A program made the position numbers and the translations under genes. A stretch of DNA of 64,000 nt from Notamacropus eugenii (taxonomy: Eukaryota > Chordata > Mammalia > Diprotodontia > Macropodidae). Under the pieces are notes generated by a model. The model was not told the origin of the DNA, ran no database searches, and saw nothing but the letters and a program-made list of their open reading frames with translations. Below are positions 24,761 to 37,318 of the stretch, piece after piece. Numbering within the stretch: position 1 is the first letter of the stretch; the number at the start of each line of letters is the position of its first letter. Location: positions 389,444,853 through 389,508,852 of the forward strand of contig NC_092872.1 of assembly GCF_028372415.1 (NCBI RefSeq), in the 5' to 3' direction.

Positions 24761-26949
24761 GAAACAGAAAGGAATACATGGAGGAAGAATATATAAGCTT
24801 TAGCAACTGACTGGATATATGCGCTCTGAAGAAATTACTCAAAAACAGTTTTAGAGATGCTAAAATTACTCAAAAGCGTCAAAATTGTTTCAATTTGAAA
24901 AAAAATTGTGTATAGAGAACTCACCTAGTTCCCCCTCAACCCTGACAAATCTACCAGATCAAACATAACAAAGAGGTTCAATGGTAATCTTCCCAAATAA
25001 CACAGGACTGGAAAAGACTGACCTATTTTGCCAGCAGCTAAGTTTTGCTCCATCTTTATAAGGTTGAGATTAAGTGTGTTATATAATATGAACATCACTT
25101 AATTATTTAAGTTGTATGGAAAGCTCTTGAAGGAATGTCTTCTAAATTCAATTAGGACTCTCGACAATCACATAAAATATAACTCAAAAGACAAAGCATT
25201 GCCAGGTTGTCTAAGTAATGTGGATTAGATCATTCCAGAGTTCTTTATATTAAAGACACTCAACAGAGTATTTATAACTATAAATAGTAGTTTTTAAAAA
25301 CATTTTATAACCTCCTAAAAACTGCAATTTTCCTTTTTTTTTTTTACTGTTACATTTTAGGACAAATGGTAAAATAATGGAAAGGCAGACATGGTTAAGT
25401 GCTTAATATAGGTCAAATTTCCTTCAGCTCTACTTGTAACATAAGATGAAACATACCCTTGGGGTTTCTGTTGTTCCTAAGCTATCTTGTACTTTAAGCA
25501 GCATTTGTCTTCTAGTAGAGCCCACATTCAGAAAGAGAAGGCTTATATGGCTAAGAGACACTGTATCAAAGCTAGAGGTAAAGGTCTAGAAGTGATAGAC
25601 ACACCCCAAAAAGGAATACGGAAAACTGAGGGAAAGAAGAGTAAACTAAAAATTGTTAGGCAATATGCTATGTAAATTGTGTAGTATACCTACATAACCT
25701 TAACCCAATTAATTTAAAATTCAATACTCATTCTGGAGCTGGATTCTTTCCACCTAATTATTAAATAATAGGTAAATCTTAGTGCTACCTTGATTTAAAA
25801 AAAAGAGGGAGATACTTAATAGATGGGCACATAATTTCTTTCCAAAAGGTTCTAACATTTTCCCCCAAGCCAAAGTTTCTATAAGCAAACCAGCCCTGAT
25901 AAAGGGCTATAATTCTGACAACTTCACCCCTTTCTCTGTCGCCATTAGGTCAACACAACACAACTGTTACTTTTGGAGACAGTTTACTACACTTGAAATA
26001 CACTTACTGACATAATGGCAAAAAGAAACAAACCAAAACAGAATCAACCAATACAACTATTCTATGCCTTTAAAAACCACAGATGTGTTCTCCTGACTCA
26101 AATTCTTAAGTGGTATTGATGGTAAGGTACTGGTATGTTCAAATTGCTCATTACTATTAGCCTCAAAGCAACCTCAATCCAATCATACGCTCAGACCTGA
26201 ATCTAGTTTCCTCTGGTTCCTGTTTAGATCAATTTGTCCATGCTGAACTGATTTGTCTTTATAGGCTTCACCTCAATTAAAACATTTTTTTCTAGTTAGC
26301 ACAATTTTCTTTTAAAGTATTAAACTTATTATTAAGAATGAGGTAGAGGTTAGTAACCAGCTCAAGGCTCAAAAACAGCAAAAGGAAGAGATTGGTTTTG
26401 CAGGCTTCCCAAAGGTAGCAGACCACACCTCTCCCTTCAGCAAATAATAGAAAGATCAACAGAAGACAAAATGAACATGTTTTCTTCCCAGAATTCGCTT
26501 CTCTTAACAGAAAGTACAAATAGTAAAGCTAGATGGGTAGGAAAACAGTATTTCATGTTGAAAACTTGTTTAAAAATTCTCCCCATATTTATTCCATTTC
26601 AATTAGTTTTCTACAAGATGCTTCATTTAGAAGCATTAAAAACTAATGAAAACTTCAATCACAAAATTAGTTGAAGCACATAAAGGCAATCTAACTTTAA
26701 TATTTATTTCCTTGGATAAGAAGGTTTGTGTTTATGTTAGGCATATTTAAGTCAAGTATATACCTGCACTAGACCAAAGACTATCTCATTTTTATTTTTT
26801 TTATTTAAAACTCAAAATTTCTAGAATTGCAATGACCAAATTTCACAAACTTACAAATAGTTTCAAAAGGAGTAATGTAAAGAAAAAAAAAAAACATTAT
26901 TTCATACTGTTATTAATTCAGACCTACATATCAAGGCAATTAGGTAAGC

Positions 26950-27190
26950 TGAACCCTGTGCCTCTCCGGAGTCAGGAAGACCAGAGTTCCAAATCTGGCC
27001 TCAGATACTTTACTTGTTATGCCCACCAACTCCCCAAGCAAGTCACTTTCTGCCTCAGTTTCAGCTGTAAAATGGGGTAATAAAAAGAATCTACTTTCTA
27101 GGGTTGTGGCGAGATCAAATAAGATAGTAACACAACACAGTGCCTAGATACACAGTAGGCACTATATAAATGCTAGCTATTATGATTATC
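26950..27190 (+). repeat. tRNA-headed/CORE SINE (MAR/THER type)
   Basis: It contains GGAGTCAGGAAGACCAGAGT, CTGGCCTCAGATACTTTACT, AAGTCACTTTCTGCCTCAGT, then GTAAAATGGGGTAATAAAA and CAGTAGGCACTATATAAATG. Full-length order, followed at once by the TG microsatellite. Confidence 0.75.
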
Positions 27191-27213
27191 ATTATTGCTA
27201 CTATGACTTTAGC

Positions 27214-27217
<4 letters not shown>

Positions 27218-27264
<47 letters not shown>

Positions 27265-27273
27265 TGTGTGTGT
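27218..27273 (+). repeat. (GT)n microsatellite
   Basis: 56 bp of GT with one TA interruption, lying 3' of the SINE at 26950-27190. Confidence 0.95.
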
Positions 27274-28139
27274 AAGAAGTTCTTTACAAACCTTAAATAC
27301 ATGCTATTATTAGAGGACTACTACCATAACATCAGCATTCAAATAATTAATGTGTTAATTACAACCAAAGCACAAATCTAGGAGCACCTAATAGATAACC
27401 AGTAGTAGTGTATGAGCTTTAAAAGAAGACAAAGCATAAAAACAAGCTGCTGCCCTTAGGGAGCTTGTGATAAGGGGGAAGAGTGTGGGACAGACAGATA
27501 TTCTTTTTTAAGAGATTAACAACAATTAAATATGTATTAAGTGCCTAGTAAAAGTAATAACTATAATTCAGAGCAGGACATTTTAAACTTTATACAAAAA
27601 TACATAGAATAAGGCTCAAGGTTCCCTAATAACGACCTCCCTCTTCCTAACACTAAGCTTTAGGAAAACAGGGGAAAATATTAATTTCAGTCACTGATGA
27701 TATACAATCTACCTGCCTAAGAAACTGGGTGTTAAAGAGAGATGGGAACCTTCCAATTTTCACTCCATAACAAGTTGTACATGCAACGAACCAGCTATTT
27801 AATTTCCTAAGAATTGTTTTGCATGACTTCACATGTATAATTGATATATTGCTTGTCTTCTCAATAGATGGATGGAAGGGCAGGGAAAATGTGGAACTAA
27901 AAAGATTTTTTAATGTTAAACATAATTTCCTGAGGCTTTTTCAATCATGCAGGAAGAAGGACCTCTCACAAAGCTACCCAATATTCATTCTGTATATACA
28001 TTTTATGTGTACATATTGTCTCTGCTATTAGAATGTAAGTTATTTGAAAGGACCATTTCCACTGTCTCCCAAGAACTCAGGACAAAAGTTGTACTCCATA
28101 CCCCACCCCCAAAAACACCCCTTAATACAAGAGTGGGGG

Positions 28140-28352
28140 GTGGAAAGAGCACAGCCACTGGAGGGAGGTGTTCATGGATAGATTTCAGAGGTCTGTGAAC
28201 TGGAAAAATGTTAGATCTTCATTTTCATTAACCTCTGATACTTATCATTTCCTTCAATTATGACTTTTTAAAAAAATGTTCTGAGAAGGGGTCCATAGGC
28301 TTTGCCACACTACCACAGGGGTGTCACACACACAACATTAAGAACCCCTACT
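28140..28352. mobile_element. MITE-like non-autonomous DNA element (diverged)
   Basis: It contains GATAGATTTCAGAGGTCTGT and GAACTGG, CATTAACCTCTGATACTTAT, CATTTCCTTCAATTATGACT, then TTCTGAGAAGGGGTCCATAG and GCTTTGCCACACTACCACAG, ending AAGAACCCCT. I know this spelling from old mammalian DNA-transposon copies that end GGTTAAGAACCCC, but I cannot name the family. A second copy is at about 54890-55080. Confidence 0.45.
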
Positions 28353-28584
28353 TGCAGGGCAAATCTATTTGACCATAGGAAGTTATTTTAAAGCAGAAAG
28401 TTTTCCTTTCATTACTCCATCCATAGGAATCACAGGTAGATAGATCTCATTTGTAGACAATTAAAGAGTGTGCCTAGTTTAAAGCTCCCAAGCACGGTGT
28501 TTCAGAACAACTCTTTAAAGAAAATAGGATAGGCTAGGAAATGAGATAAAAATAGCAACAATTTAAAAGTTTGCTCTTCTTAAT

Positions 28585-28660
28585 CAATTAGCATTGATTA
28601 AGAACTTACTTTGTGCCAGAACTGTGCAAGGGACAATAAGGCAAAAATAATCCCTTAAAA
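28585..28660 (+). repeat. LINE-2-like short fragment
   Basis: ATTGATTAAGAACTTACTTT then GTGCCAGAACTGTGCAAGGG and a run like AATAAGGCAAAAATAATCCC, the L2 3' landmarks. Confidence 0.5.
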
Positions 28661-30189
28661 CAAACTTTATATTAATCTTTCTTAAATTAAATGGGGTTAT
28701 CCACATCACCCCCAGTGTTTCATTCAGTATTTCCTGCTATTCCCAATTGAGTTCCTTTATTAATATGCTTTAGGTTAACAAAACCTGATTACACTTTTCT
28801 ATCAAGAAAGAAAACACTAATTCAGAAGAGGACGTCACTGATTATTAACTGGGTACCTGACATTTCTTTCAAAAAATGAACACATCCATCAAAGGACCTT
28901 CTCATTTAACACTGTAGGTATTCACAAGAGTTATCAAATACTTGTAAAGAATACCATGATTAAGTTCTAGTTCTGGACTTTTGGTTACCAATGACTAATC
29001 TGGCCTTTCATTTTAGTTTTAATCTACTAAAATAAGGTAGGTGGGCTCAGTTCAAGAATTAAGACATGCTTGGATTAGTATACCAACTATAAAAAGGATC
29101 AAATATTCCTCAGCAAGTGGTCATAAAATAAACCATCATCATTTTTTCTAATTATTTTGTATCATTGCTGTTTTACTTTAAAATTATCCACTCCTTAGTT
29201 TCTAGTCAACAATGAAAATTACAGGCTCTTTGAAGAACTAAAAACCAAATGGGGATTAGAGTTCACCAAATACTGAGGCATTCAAATCTCTCCTAAAATA
29301 CTCAGAAAATGACAGCCACATAGTCTTTAACTTGGTTACTGGGTGACTAGAGCCAACTTCAATGGCCAAGGAATTATTCCATCCTTGGAATTTTTTACTT
29401 GGAAATGCAGGGCCATTGGGGGGGGAGAGAAAGATTATAATTCCTATGGAAATGTCCTACAAGTCCAGACTATGAGACTTTAAAAAAAAATAAGTTACCT
29501 TTAGGTAGATCTAATTGCCATTTCTAGAAAGTACCAAATGCTCTCACAACCAAAACTCTGCAAATAAATGAAGTTTCCAAACTGAGGTCCATGTAAGTGT
29601 ATTAAAAGGTGAATAGTAAAGTGAAAACTATTGACTAAGATAAACCATATTTGAGAAAATCATTCACCAGACAGAGGCCTGTTTTGAATGCTCATCTTAT
29701 TGATATGAGCACTCCCACTCACTCCACAGTGCATACAGATTACAATTTACCTACTTCTAAAATAAGATCTGCCTCCCCAAATTTCTGTACTTTTTTGTAC
29801 TGCTTTCAAATACCCAAGAACATTCAAAGCAGTAGGATTTAAAACATTTAGGTTTTTCAAGTATTTTGGCAAATGATAACCTAAAATATGTTCCCTGAAT
29901 ATCATTCCTTCTTGAAGTTCCACTAAGCATTACAAATTTACTCAGTTCTTTTATAAATATGCCACTGGAGCAAAACTTTAAAGACTTGCAACGTGCAGGT
30001 CAATGAAAATGATAAATTTAAGTTGACTTTTAATGTTTTAAATAATCCACTTTATAAATACAACTAGCACACTTTCAAAAACTCTCACTGTTCACTTTTA
30101 TAAATTTACTCAAAAAGCCTGCCACATTAACAATATGAGCGTAAATACTATTTTTTAAAAAATGAATTGATGTAAATTATCTCAAAAAA

Positions 30190-30310
30190 CAGCATTGTGT
30201 AGAGGACGGAGAACTGGCCTTGGAGTCAATAAGACGTACATTCATTGTACAGCCTCAGACACTTCACTGGTTGTTTACTCTAGACAAGTCCCTTAACATC
30301 TCTAAGTAAT
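30190..30310 (+). repeat. SINE-like fragment
   Basis: TTGGAGTCAATAAGACGTAC, TACAGCCTCAGACACTTCAC and AGACAAGTCCCTTAACATCT match the marsupial tRNA-headed SINE order in diverged form. Confidence 0.55.
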
Positions 30311-31348
30311 TTAAGGCAACTCTCTCAGACTATAAAAATTACAAAAGTTGGCAGGGGTAGTCTCCTCCTCTCAGAGTTCTCTATATTCACTACCATAGGT
30401 CGAGTTCCTACTCTTAAGTGCTTGTTGGAATAAGTAACATTACAATACAAATGATCTTCTGTGAATTGAACAGGAAATCTGGCTGGATTCGATCTGGAAA
30501 GATGCACAGTTTTCTACTAATCCAAAACTGCTTGCTAGTACAAAATTCCATCTCTCTTTTAACATAAACATTGTCCCCATTGTGACTCAACTGTGGAATT
30601 GTTTAATTCAGATTAATATAAACAATTTAAAAAGCAATGGAAGATCCACTGTGACATACACAAGGCTCATCAATTTACTATGACAAATTTGCAAGCAATA
30701 AACATTTCTAAGACATTATATGGGGTACGTATTAATGGAAAAGGAGATGGGCCGAGGCCAATCATTGACAAAACAGATAAATAAGCTAAATGGGATACAC
30801 TGGTACTTCTGAGACACTAAAAGGAGGTCTCAAACATAGGAAGTTGATAGATACTTTATGGATGAGGTATGGAAAAACTGACAAAAATCAGACAGGATAA
30901 GAAATATCCATTTACTTTGTTAAAAGTAGCATTCAACCTCAATTCTGAAATAACCTGCTCTTCAAAGTCTCTTTTATGGATTGCATAAAAAAATATAAGT
31001 TCCAAGAAGGTTTGTTGTTTTGTTTAGTTTTTTTTAACATGATGAAGCTAATCATTTTACTTTTATAAAATGTTCAACGTAATGAGAACGAATGCAAATT
31101 ATCATCCTAACAGTTTTGTTATAGCACACTAAGAGTAGAAGGGGCACAGACGTGAGTAAGCTAGGAACTAGGTTCAAAAGTCCCTTCCCTCTGACATACT
31201 GGCTATGTGACTCTAGACAATATAGAACGCTCCAGTGCATCAAGGCAGTTTTTTATGACCAAAAGTTGCAGGGAAGATGTTGTTTCATTTGCATTGGTAG
31301 GAAGGGAACCAACTGCACGCTTGCAAACACACACACACACATACACAG

Positions 31349-31545
31349 TCTTAGATTTAGAGCTGAAAGGGACCTTAAGAGACCATTTAATCCAGATGCC
31401 CTTTTATTATAGATGAAGAACCTGAGGCCCACAGAAGTGAAGTGACTTCCTCAAAGACACATGGGTATTAAGGGGCAAAACCAGGATGTGAATGCATGTT
31501 TTGATTCTAAAGTCAGCACTCATCTAGTTGTACTATGACTGGCAC
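31349..31545 (+). repeat. MIR/THER-like SINE
   Basis: It contains TTTAGAGCTGAAAGGGACCT, GATGAAGAACCTGAGGCCCA and AAGTGAAGTGACTTCCTCAA in MIR order. A short (CA)n lies just 5' (31328-31347). Confidence 0.7.
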
Positions 31546-33764
31546 AATAAAATATCATTCTCTTATTTTTGTAAGTTATTTCACATTTTTAAAATACTGT
31601 TAAAATTTCAAGAATTCTTCTACATTGCAAGGACCTTTTGAGTGTTTTGCCTCCAACAAATGGTCACATGTAATAATAAAATAGTAGCACCCATAGCACA
31701 AAATTACTATATGCTCAATGGGAAAGGAGCATTGATTTTCAATGCACAGTGGTTCCTAAAACTATTTTTGAACAAGAAAAGGTTCTGTATGTGCCCATTA
31801 TATTTTACTCCAGAATACAACTTAGGAGCTTAAGATCTGGATGCAAAATAACAGTAATTTTTAAAAGGTTTTACAAGGTTTAAAATAAAATCCAACAATA
31901 AAATTCAAGCAAACTAAGCTTCACCAGACTGGCTGCATATAATTCCCACCAAAAGTAAGGCTAGTGCACCATGGTCTCTGAAAAAAAATCATTTCTTGAT
32001 TTATTATTTTGAAATATATGTAATCTAACAAACTTGCTAAAATTGAGTTTGCTACAAATGATATCTAAAAATATCTACATCATCAAAAACATGGTTCTTT
32101 AAAATACAAAACTTGCAAATGAAAATTTGAATCTTCCCAAAAGGCAGAAATGTTGGTCTTATTTAAGGTGTATGGAATTAAGATTCTTTAGATAACTGCC
32201 TTGGTAAACCCTTAGTTTATTTAAGGTGAAAAAAATTTTTAATTTAAAAAGTTGAAATAGGATTTGTTAATTATCTAGGTAAAGCCATTTATCATACAAA
32301 AGGAAATTGAGATCCATATATATTAATTATGACTTACCTAAAAATCAAACAGCTAAATTAGTTCCATAAATAAAACAACAATTTAAACTTATGGATACCA
32401 GGCAATTGCTCTACCACACCTGTTACAATATGTTACAATACAAAATATTAAAATTCCAATATGAATACATGGTATTTTTTAAAAGAAAGTGTTAAGTTAC
32501 TTACTCTTACTTTTACCAAGTTAAGCTTGGGGGCTCACTACTATGAAAGCTGTTTCCTCACAAAGATAAATTCAGAAAATCATTACTATAAAAGTAGCCT
32601 GGGAACACAGGTAGTCTAAGTTTTTAAGTTCTAAAGGATACACAGCAGCATCATTCTTTCACACTCCTTCAAAGTATTCAATATCTGTGTTAGGGAAGAT
32701 AACATCAAGATATTACCCCATATTTATACATTTCATTTTTAGCTTTTCAATGGCTGATTATACCCCACTGCATTAAGAGGAGAGGAAAGGAAAAGGAAAG
32801 ACATTAGTGTCCATGAGAAATGTAACAACAGTACAAGAAATGCTTTCTTTCCCCTAACCCCTTCTAAAAAAAAGAAAAACAAAAAAATAGCCTTACAAGA
32901 TATTGGTCAATTTGGCACACCTATTTTTGTTCAGATTTACTCAGTAAGAAGAACTTACTGAAAATAAGGCAGCCATTGGTTTTGGAAGATTAAAGAGAAA
33001 AACAACATTTATACGTACAAAATTTGATAGTTTACTCACTGGATGAATTAAGAAATTTCTTTTACTGCCTGATTCAACTACCTTCATTCATATCATCTTA
33101 TATTAGAAGTGAAATCTGTCCCTTAATATTTGGCACTTAGTGCCATAGCAAAATGGAAGAGAAAGGCGTGGCTCTGTGGCTCGTGCCTAACTGTATCCAT
33201 GCTACATGGAGGAAGGGACCAGTAGAACACCTGCGTTCTATAGTTCTGAGTTGCCCTACGGCCAAAACAGAATGGGTCTTCACACTAAGTTCAGCACCAA
33301 TATGGTGAGCCCTTTTCCAACCAAGGAGCAACTAGTGGTTGCCTAAGAATGTAAGGAAAGATACTTTTAGCCTAGGTGAAACAAAAAGATCTAGTCTCCC
33401 CCCACCCCCAAAAAAACCAATATGTAGTAGATCATTTCACCATTTTTAGTCCCCAATAAATTTCCCTTTGCTTTGTTTGCTGTTTTGAAAAAGAGATCAT
33501 GAATTAAAGTTGAAAAAAGTAAGATATTCTTATGCTTATTACTTCGTGGTTATATCTACTGGAAGCCCAATAACTGTTTATAATTTTGACTAAAAGTTTG
33601 TAGTCCTGGTGGGAACTAAAGAAAAATAACTCACTAACGTACAATAGCTGTAGCCACAAATGGCCATATATAAAAGTGCTAAAGGATTTAGGCATTTTAA
33701 AAATCAATTAAGAAAAGATTTTTTTCAAATTGATTTTTAAATAGGGCAGCTCACCATCTCAAAG

Positions 33765-34185
33765 GGCTGCACTCCTCACTCTGACCTCTTAGCTTCTTTC
33801 AAGGCTCAGCTCAAGTGCATTCTCCAAGTTCTAGATCCTCTAGTCAGGGTTATTTTCTATATCTTTAAATTATCCCATATATCCAAATTATCCTGTATAT
33901 CCTTATCTATATGTTTGACAACCTCTCCCCAACAGCATTTACTTTGTACTCCTAAACTCAGCTCAAAACACCACATCCTATAGGTTTTTGCTATCAAATT
34001 ACCCAAATAAGTTCTCCACCCCATTTATTTAGTAAATATTTTACGTTTACTCATCCATAAGCTTCCTTCCAGTGGAAAATAAACTCGTGAAGATATGTTC
34101 CTATTTTGCTAATCTTTATACCCTTCCAGGTCTAACACCAAGCCTTGGTAAACAAGTTCTTAATAACTGCCTGTTGGATTGGGTC
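33765..34185 (-). repeat. LINE-2-like fragment, reverse
   Basis: It contains TCAAGGCTCAGCTCAAGTGC, TATCCTGTATATCCTTATCT, then CAACAGCATTTACTTTGTAC and TGGTAAACAAGTTCTTAATA. This is the reverse of the same L2 3' region seen forward elsewhere. Confidence 0.55.
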
Positions 34186-35454
34186 TGCCCTCTTAGTGGT
34201 CCCATCAAGACCCATTTAATTTTATCAGATATCTACTTTGTCCAAGATGCTGACTGTTCAGAAAAATTCTTAGTTAGAAGGTAAGTTAACTATGTCATTT
34301 CCCTACTACTGATCTCCATCCCCAAAATAAGCTTTTGGAGAGCAGTTAACTTGACCCTATAAACTTGGCACAAGTAGGTATTCCAAATATTACTAAATGA
34401 ATAAATCTGAAAAAGTAGTTGGTTCAATATCCCAAGTTCATTGGCTAGAGGATTTTTTTTTTAAATCACTATTTTCTGGTAAGTTTATTCATCTTTCTCA
34501 AAAAGAATAGTTAACTGCAAAGCTAGAAGTGAAAAGTGATTCTCCCAAGCACACACTCAAGAAATTTTTTTTAAACTAAAAAGTATACTACCCTAATATT
34601 TAAAAAAGACTAAACCAAAATAATCACTACCACCTCAGGCTTGAAAACACATGGATCCTATTTATAGGAGCAACTTACCTTTTTGTACCTTCCTTTTGCA
34701 GATATTAAGTCCAGAGTCTCACAATCATTGGTCCTCTGTTCTGTTTTATTCAACAGCATACACACAGCTGAAGGATTTCTACTGCAAAAGCTAGTAAATG
34801 AATCTACAACAACAATTCCAGTCTTTTTTCTACCATGCCTACTTTTCAACACCAGAAACAAAGTAAAAAGTCACATTTTAAAAAGTTCTAAAATTGCTAG
34901 AAGACAGTAAATAATTGTAAAGCCTCTGGATCTTTTTCTAAAATCTAATGGGGGGGGGGGGAAGCTTCATGCTATTTTCAAGAATACAATTTGTGGCTGT
35001 TTTTAAAATGCAGTTTACATCAGATTTTTGTAAGGGAAAAAGGGGATTTCTGGTAGGAGGGCAGGGAGAAATGGGCATTCTAATGAAAATAGACAAGCTA
35101 ATGAGCCATTTAGAAGAAGGTGAGATACCATCAGGTGAATGTATGCTGTTGAAAGAAACAGAATGGAGAGCCATGAATGAGAGGCTCTGTACTTCAGATC
35201 TGCAAAAGAAGGGAATAAGAAAGTTAACACAGAACTTGTAAATAGATCATCTATTTAACCTTTACAGAGTATTAAGTTAGATACACAAACAGATGTAAAT
35301 TAGAAGCTCTTGGTTACAGTCACATTTTGTTGAAGTTTAGGGTCCAAAAATTTCAATCTTCCAGTTTTAAAATATGCACCCTAAACTAGAATTTTCCACC
35401 CTCATAGACATTTCCCATGATTATTCCACTGTCAATTCTTCCTCTTTTTCTTCT

Positions 35455-35585
35455 TCAGTTTCATATACTTATCATGCACAATTTTGTGCTTGAAACACTG
35501 TGAGATACCGATGGAGGTAACAAGGGTTAAATAATATGAGGTCCCTGCCCTCACGGAGGCTCACAAGCTAGCTTTCTAGAGGGCC
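35455..35585 (+). repeat. LINE-2-like fragment
   Basis: It contains GAAACACTGTGAGATACCGA and GAGGTCCCTGCCCTCACGGA followed by GGCTCACAAGCTAG, landmarks of L2. Confidence 0.55.
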
Positions 35586-36552
35586 CAGAGAAATCTTATC
35601 TTCTCCGTTTGTCTTCTTTCTTAAATCTTTCCATAAGGAATAGCATAATTTTAAATTTTTCTATAGGGCCAAATAAAAGGAAAAAGTGTTTACAAAAACG
35701 TTAGGTCTGTATCATAAATACACATGTGGATAATTCCTTTCATTGTAATTAGATCTAGCATAACAGAAAAATCCACTTGAAATCTAAAAGTACCTTGTTC
35801 AACTTAAAAGAATCCCCACCCAAGGTTCAGCCAAGCTTTAGTGGGACTCCCGACTAACCTCTCCAGCCTATTGGATGGATTTACCTTCCGTTCGTCCCCT
35901 AAATAATTTAAGATTGATGAGAAGTGATTTGGTTTTGATATCGAATCACCTCCACTGCATTATAATTATACCAAGGGTCACCCCACCCAAAGGTCCTCCC
36001 CAAGACCATCTACCTGAGGGTACTTCACTACAACTTCGCTCCCCCTAGAGATGCCCTGTCCCTCTTCCAAGGGTCAGATGCCCTACCTGCCCCACTACAG
36101 ACGCCTCCAAGAGAAATCGGAGAGGGGGAGTGGGCGGGGGGAGGGTATTCTGGAGCACCCCCGCGAGGAGCGGGGGGAAGAACGAGTGGCGTGGTGGAGC
36201 CACCGTCCCCACTAACCAGCCCACTCCCCCTGGAGACCCCCACCTCCCCACCCACCCTCCCCTTGCCCAGAAGCGGTGTGAAAAACGCCAGAAGGGGGTC
36301 CTATTAGCCCAGCCCCGGCGAGGATGGGGGCGCGGGGGCCGGAGGGGAAGCCGGAGCTGGGGGGCTCCTCCCTCCTCCCCCCCCGCCCCGGAGCATCTCC
36401 CTCCCGGGCGTGCTCTCGCAGCCCTGCCTCCCTCCCCGGCGCTCCGAGCACGTTGCCCGAGGGCCGGCTCCGGGCAGCTCCGGCAGCCGCATGGACACAG
36501 AAGGGGGCGGGAGGCGGATCCGCCGAGGGGGTCCCCCACCCTGGAGAGGTAC

Positions 36553-37163
36553 CTTTTGGACAGATCCATGAGGACTCCCGAGAAGAGCTTCTCCCCGAGG
36601 CGGAAGGACACCACGAGCGCGTCCTCGATGATGTGGTCCAGGGTGACCCGCACCTCCGAGCCTGGGATCAGCTGAGCCACGGCCGAGTCCCCGCCCGCCG
36701 GTGGGACCAGCGCCGGGGTCGCGGGCTGAGGCGGCGGCGGCGGCGCCTCGGGAGCCGGATCTTGCCCCTCCTCGGGCGGCGGCGTCAGGGGCTCGGGTCC
36801 CCGCGGGTCTGCAGTCGCCTCCCCCTCCTCCGTCGGTTCTCTCTCCTCAGGGCGGGAGGGAGGTTTCTCCTCGGGCTCGAGCCTCGGAGAGTCGGGCTCC
36901 AGACGGGACTCGGGCTCGGGCCCCGCCGCCCCGGGACTCCGGGCGGGCTCCGCCGGCGGCGGCTCATCGGCCTGAGCAGCGGGCTTGCCGTCCCCCTCGT
37001 CAAGCACCAGGGCTTCGGTGGCGGTCACAGGCAGGGGATCGGTGCCGGCCTCGGCGCCCGCCTCGCTGCCGGGGATGGGCTCCATCTCTGGTTCGGCCTC
37101 GCCGGCGCCCCCCTCCCCCGGGGACGCTGCAGTTGCTGCCGCCTCCGCAGCCACGGCCGCCAT
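36553..37163 (-). CDS. PWWP2A: PWWP2A coding exon 1 (N-terminal 203 residues plus two bases)
   Basis: This is the first coding exon of PWWP2A, a nuclear reader of H2A.Z-containing nucleosomes that, from family knowledge, also recruits an MTA1/HDAC/RBBP subcomplex of NuRD. The start ATG (37163-37161) has A at -3 and G at +4 and sits in an AATGGCGGCC context, as in many CpG-island genes. Residues 1 to about 155 are low-complexity and rich in Ala, Glu and Pro. Residues about 160-203 are the conserved N-terminal block, including VRVTLDHIIEDALVVSF and GVLMDLSK, which match the human protein as I remember it. The exon ends AAAAG|GTACCT at 36553, phase 2. The frame stays open into the intron for another 169 codons, but that GC-rich tail is not protein-like and is replaced by exon 2 on splicing. 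The gene assignment is firm; the exact TSS is not visible. Confidence 0.95.
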
Positions 37164-37167
37164 TTTC
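37157..37167 (-). promoter_or_regulatory. PWWP2A: YY1-like motif over the start codon
   Basis: The plus strand GCCGCCATTTTC is the YY1 core in the arrangement often found just downstream of the TSS in CpG-island genes, here coinciding with the ATG. This is a motif match only. Confidence 0.4.
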
Positions 37168-37290
37168 TTTCTGGCTTCTCCTCCTCCGACTCGGGCAGCG
37201 ACGACGGCGGCGGCAGCGGCGGCGGCAGCGGCAGCGCTAGGTTCCAGGGCCTTCCCCTCCCTCCTTCAGAGAATACTTCCCGCCCCTTTT
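37164..37290 (-). other. PWWP2A: PWWP2A 5' UTR (approximate)
   Basis: This lies between the ATG and the GC/CCAAT boxes. It includes a GC-rich imperfect triplet run at 37197-37240 (GCC/GCT units on the transcribed strand) and a pyrimidine-rich/purine-rich stretch. The start site is not directly visible; the upstream limit is set by typical CCAAT-to-TSS spacing. Confidence 0.5.
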
Positions 37291-37318
37291 CTTCTCCGTT
37301 CATCTCTGCCGCTTCGCC

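Larger units (their letters stand above)
20656..36552 (-). other. PWWP2A: PWWP2A intron 1
   Basis: The intron is about 15.9 kb, with donor GTACCT at 36552 and acceptor CAAAG at 20656. It is AT-rich and has no ORF with recognisable homology. It contains LINE-2-like and MIR/SINE fragments (listed separately), a 56-bp TG repeat at 27218-27273 and a MITE-like element at about 28140-28352. Stretches between these (for example 22450-23850, 24780-26930, 28870-30180, 31550-33750, 34200-35440) show nothing I can identify. Short ORFs here look random. Confidence 0.85.

Noticed and set aside
36045..36552. Continuation of the PWWP2A exon 1 frame into the intron
   Set aside because: A clean donor at 36552 and the phase-matched exon 2 show this is intronic readthrough.
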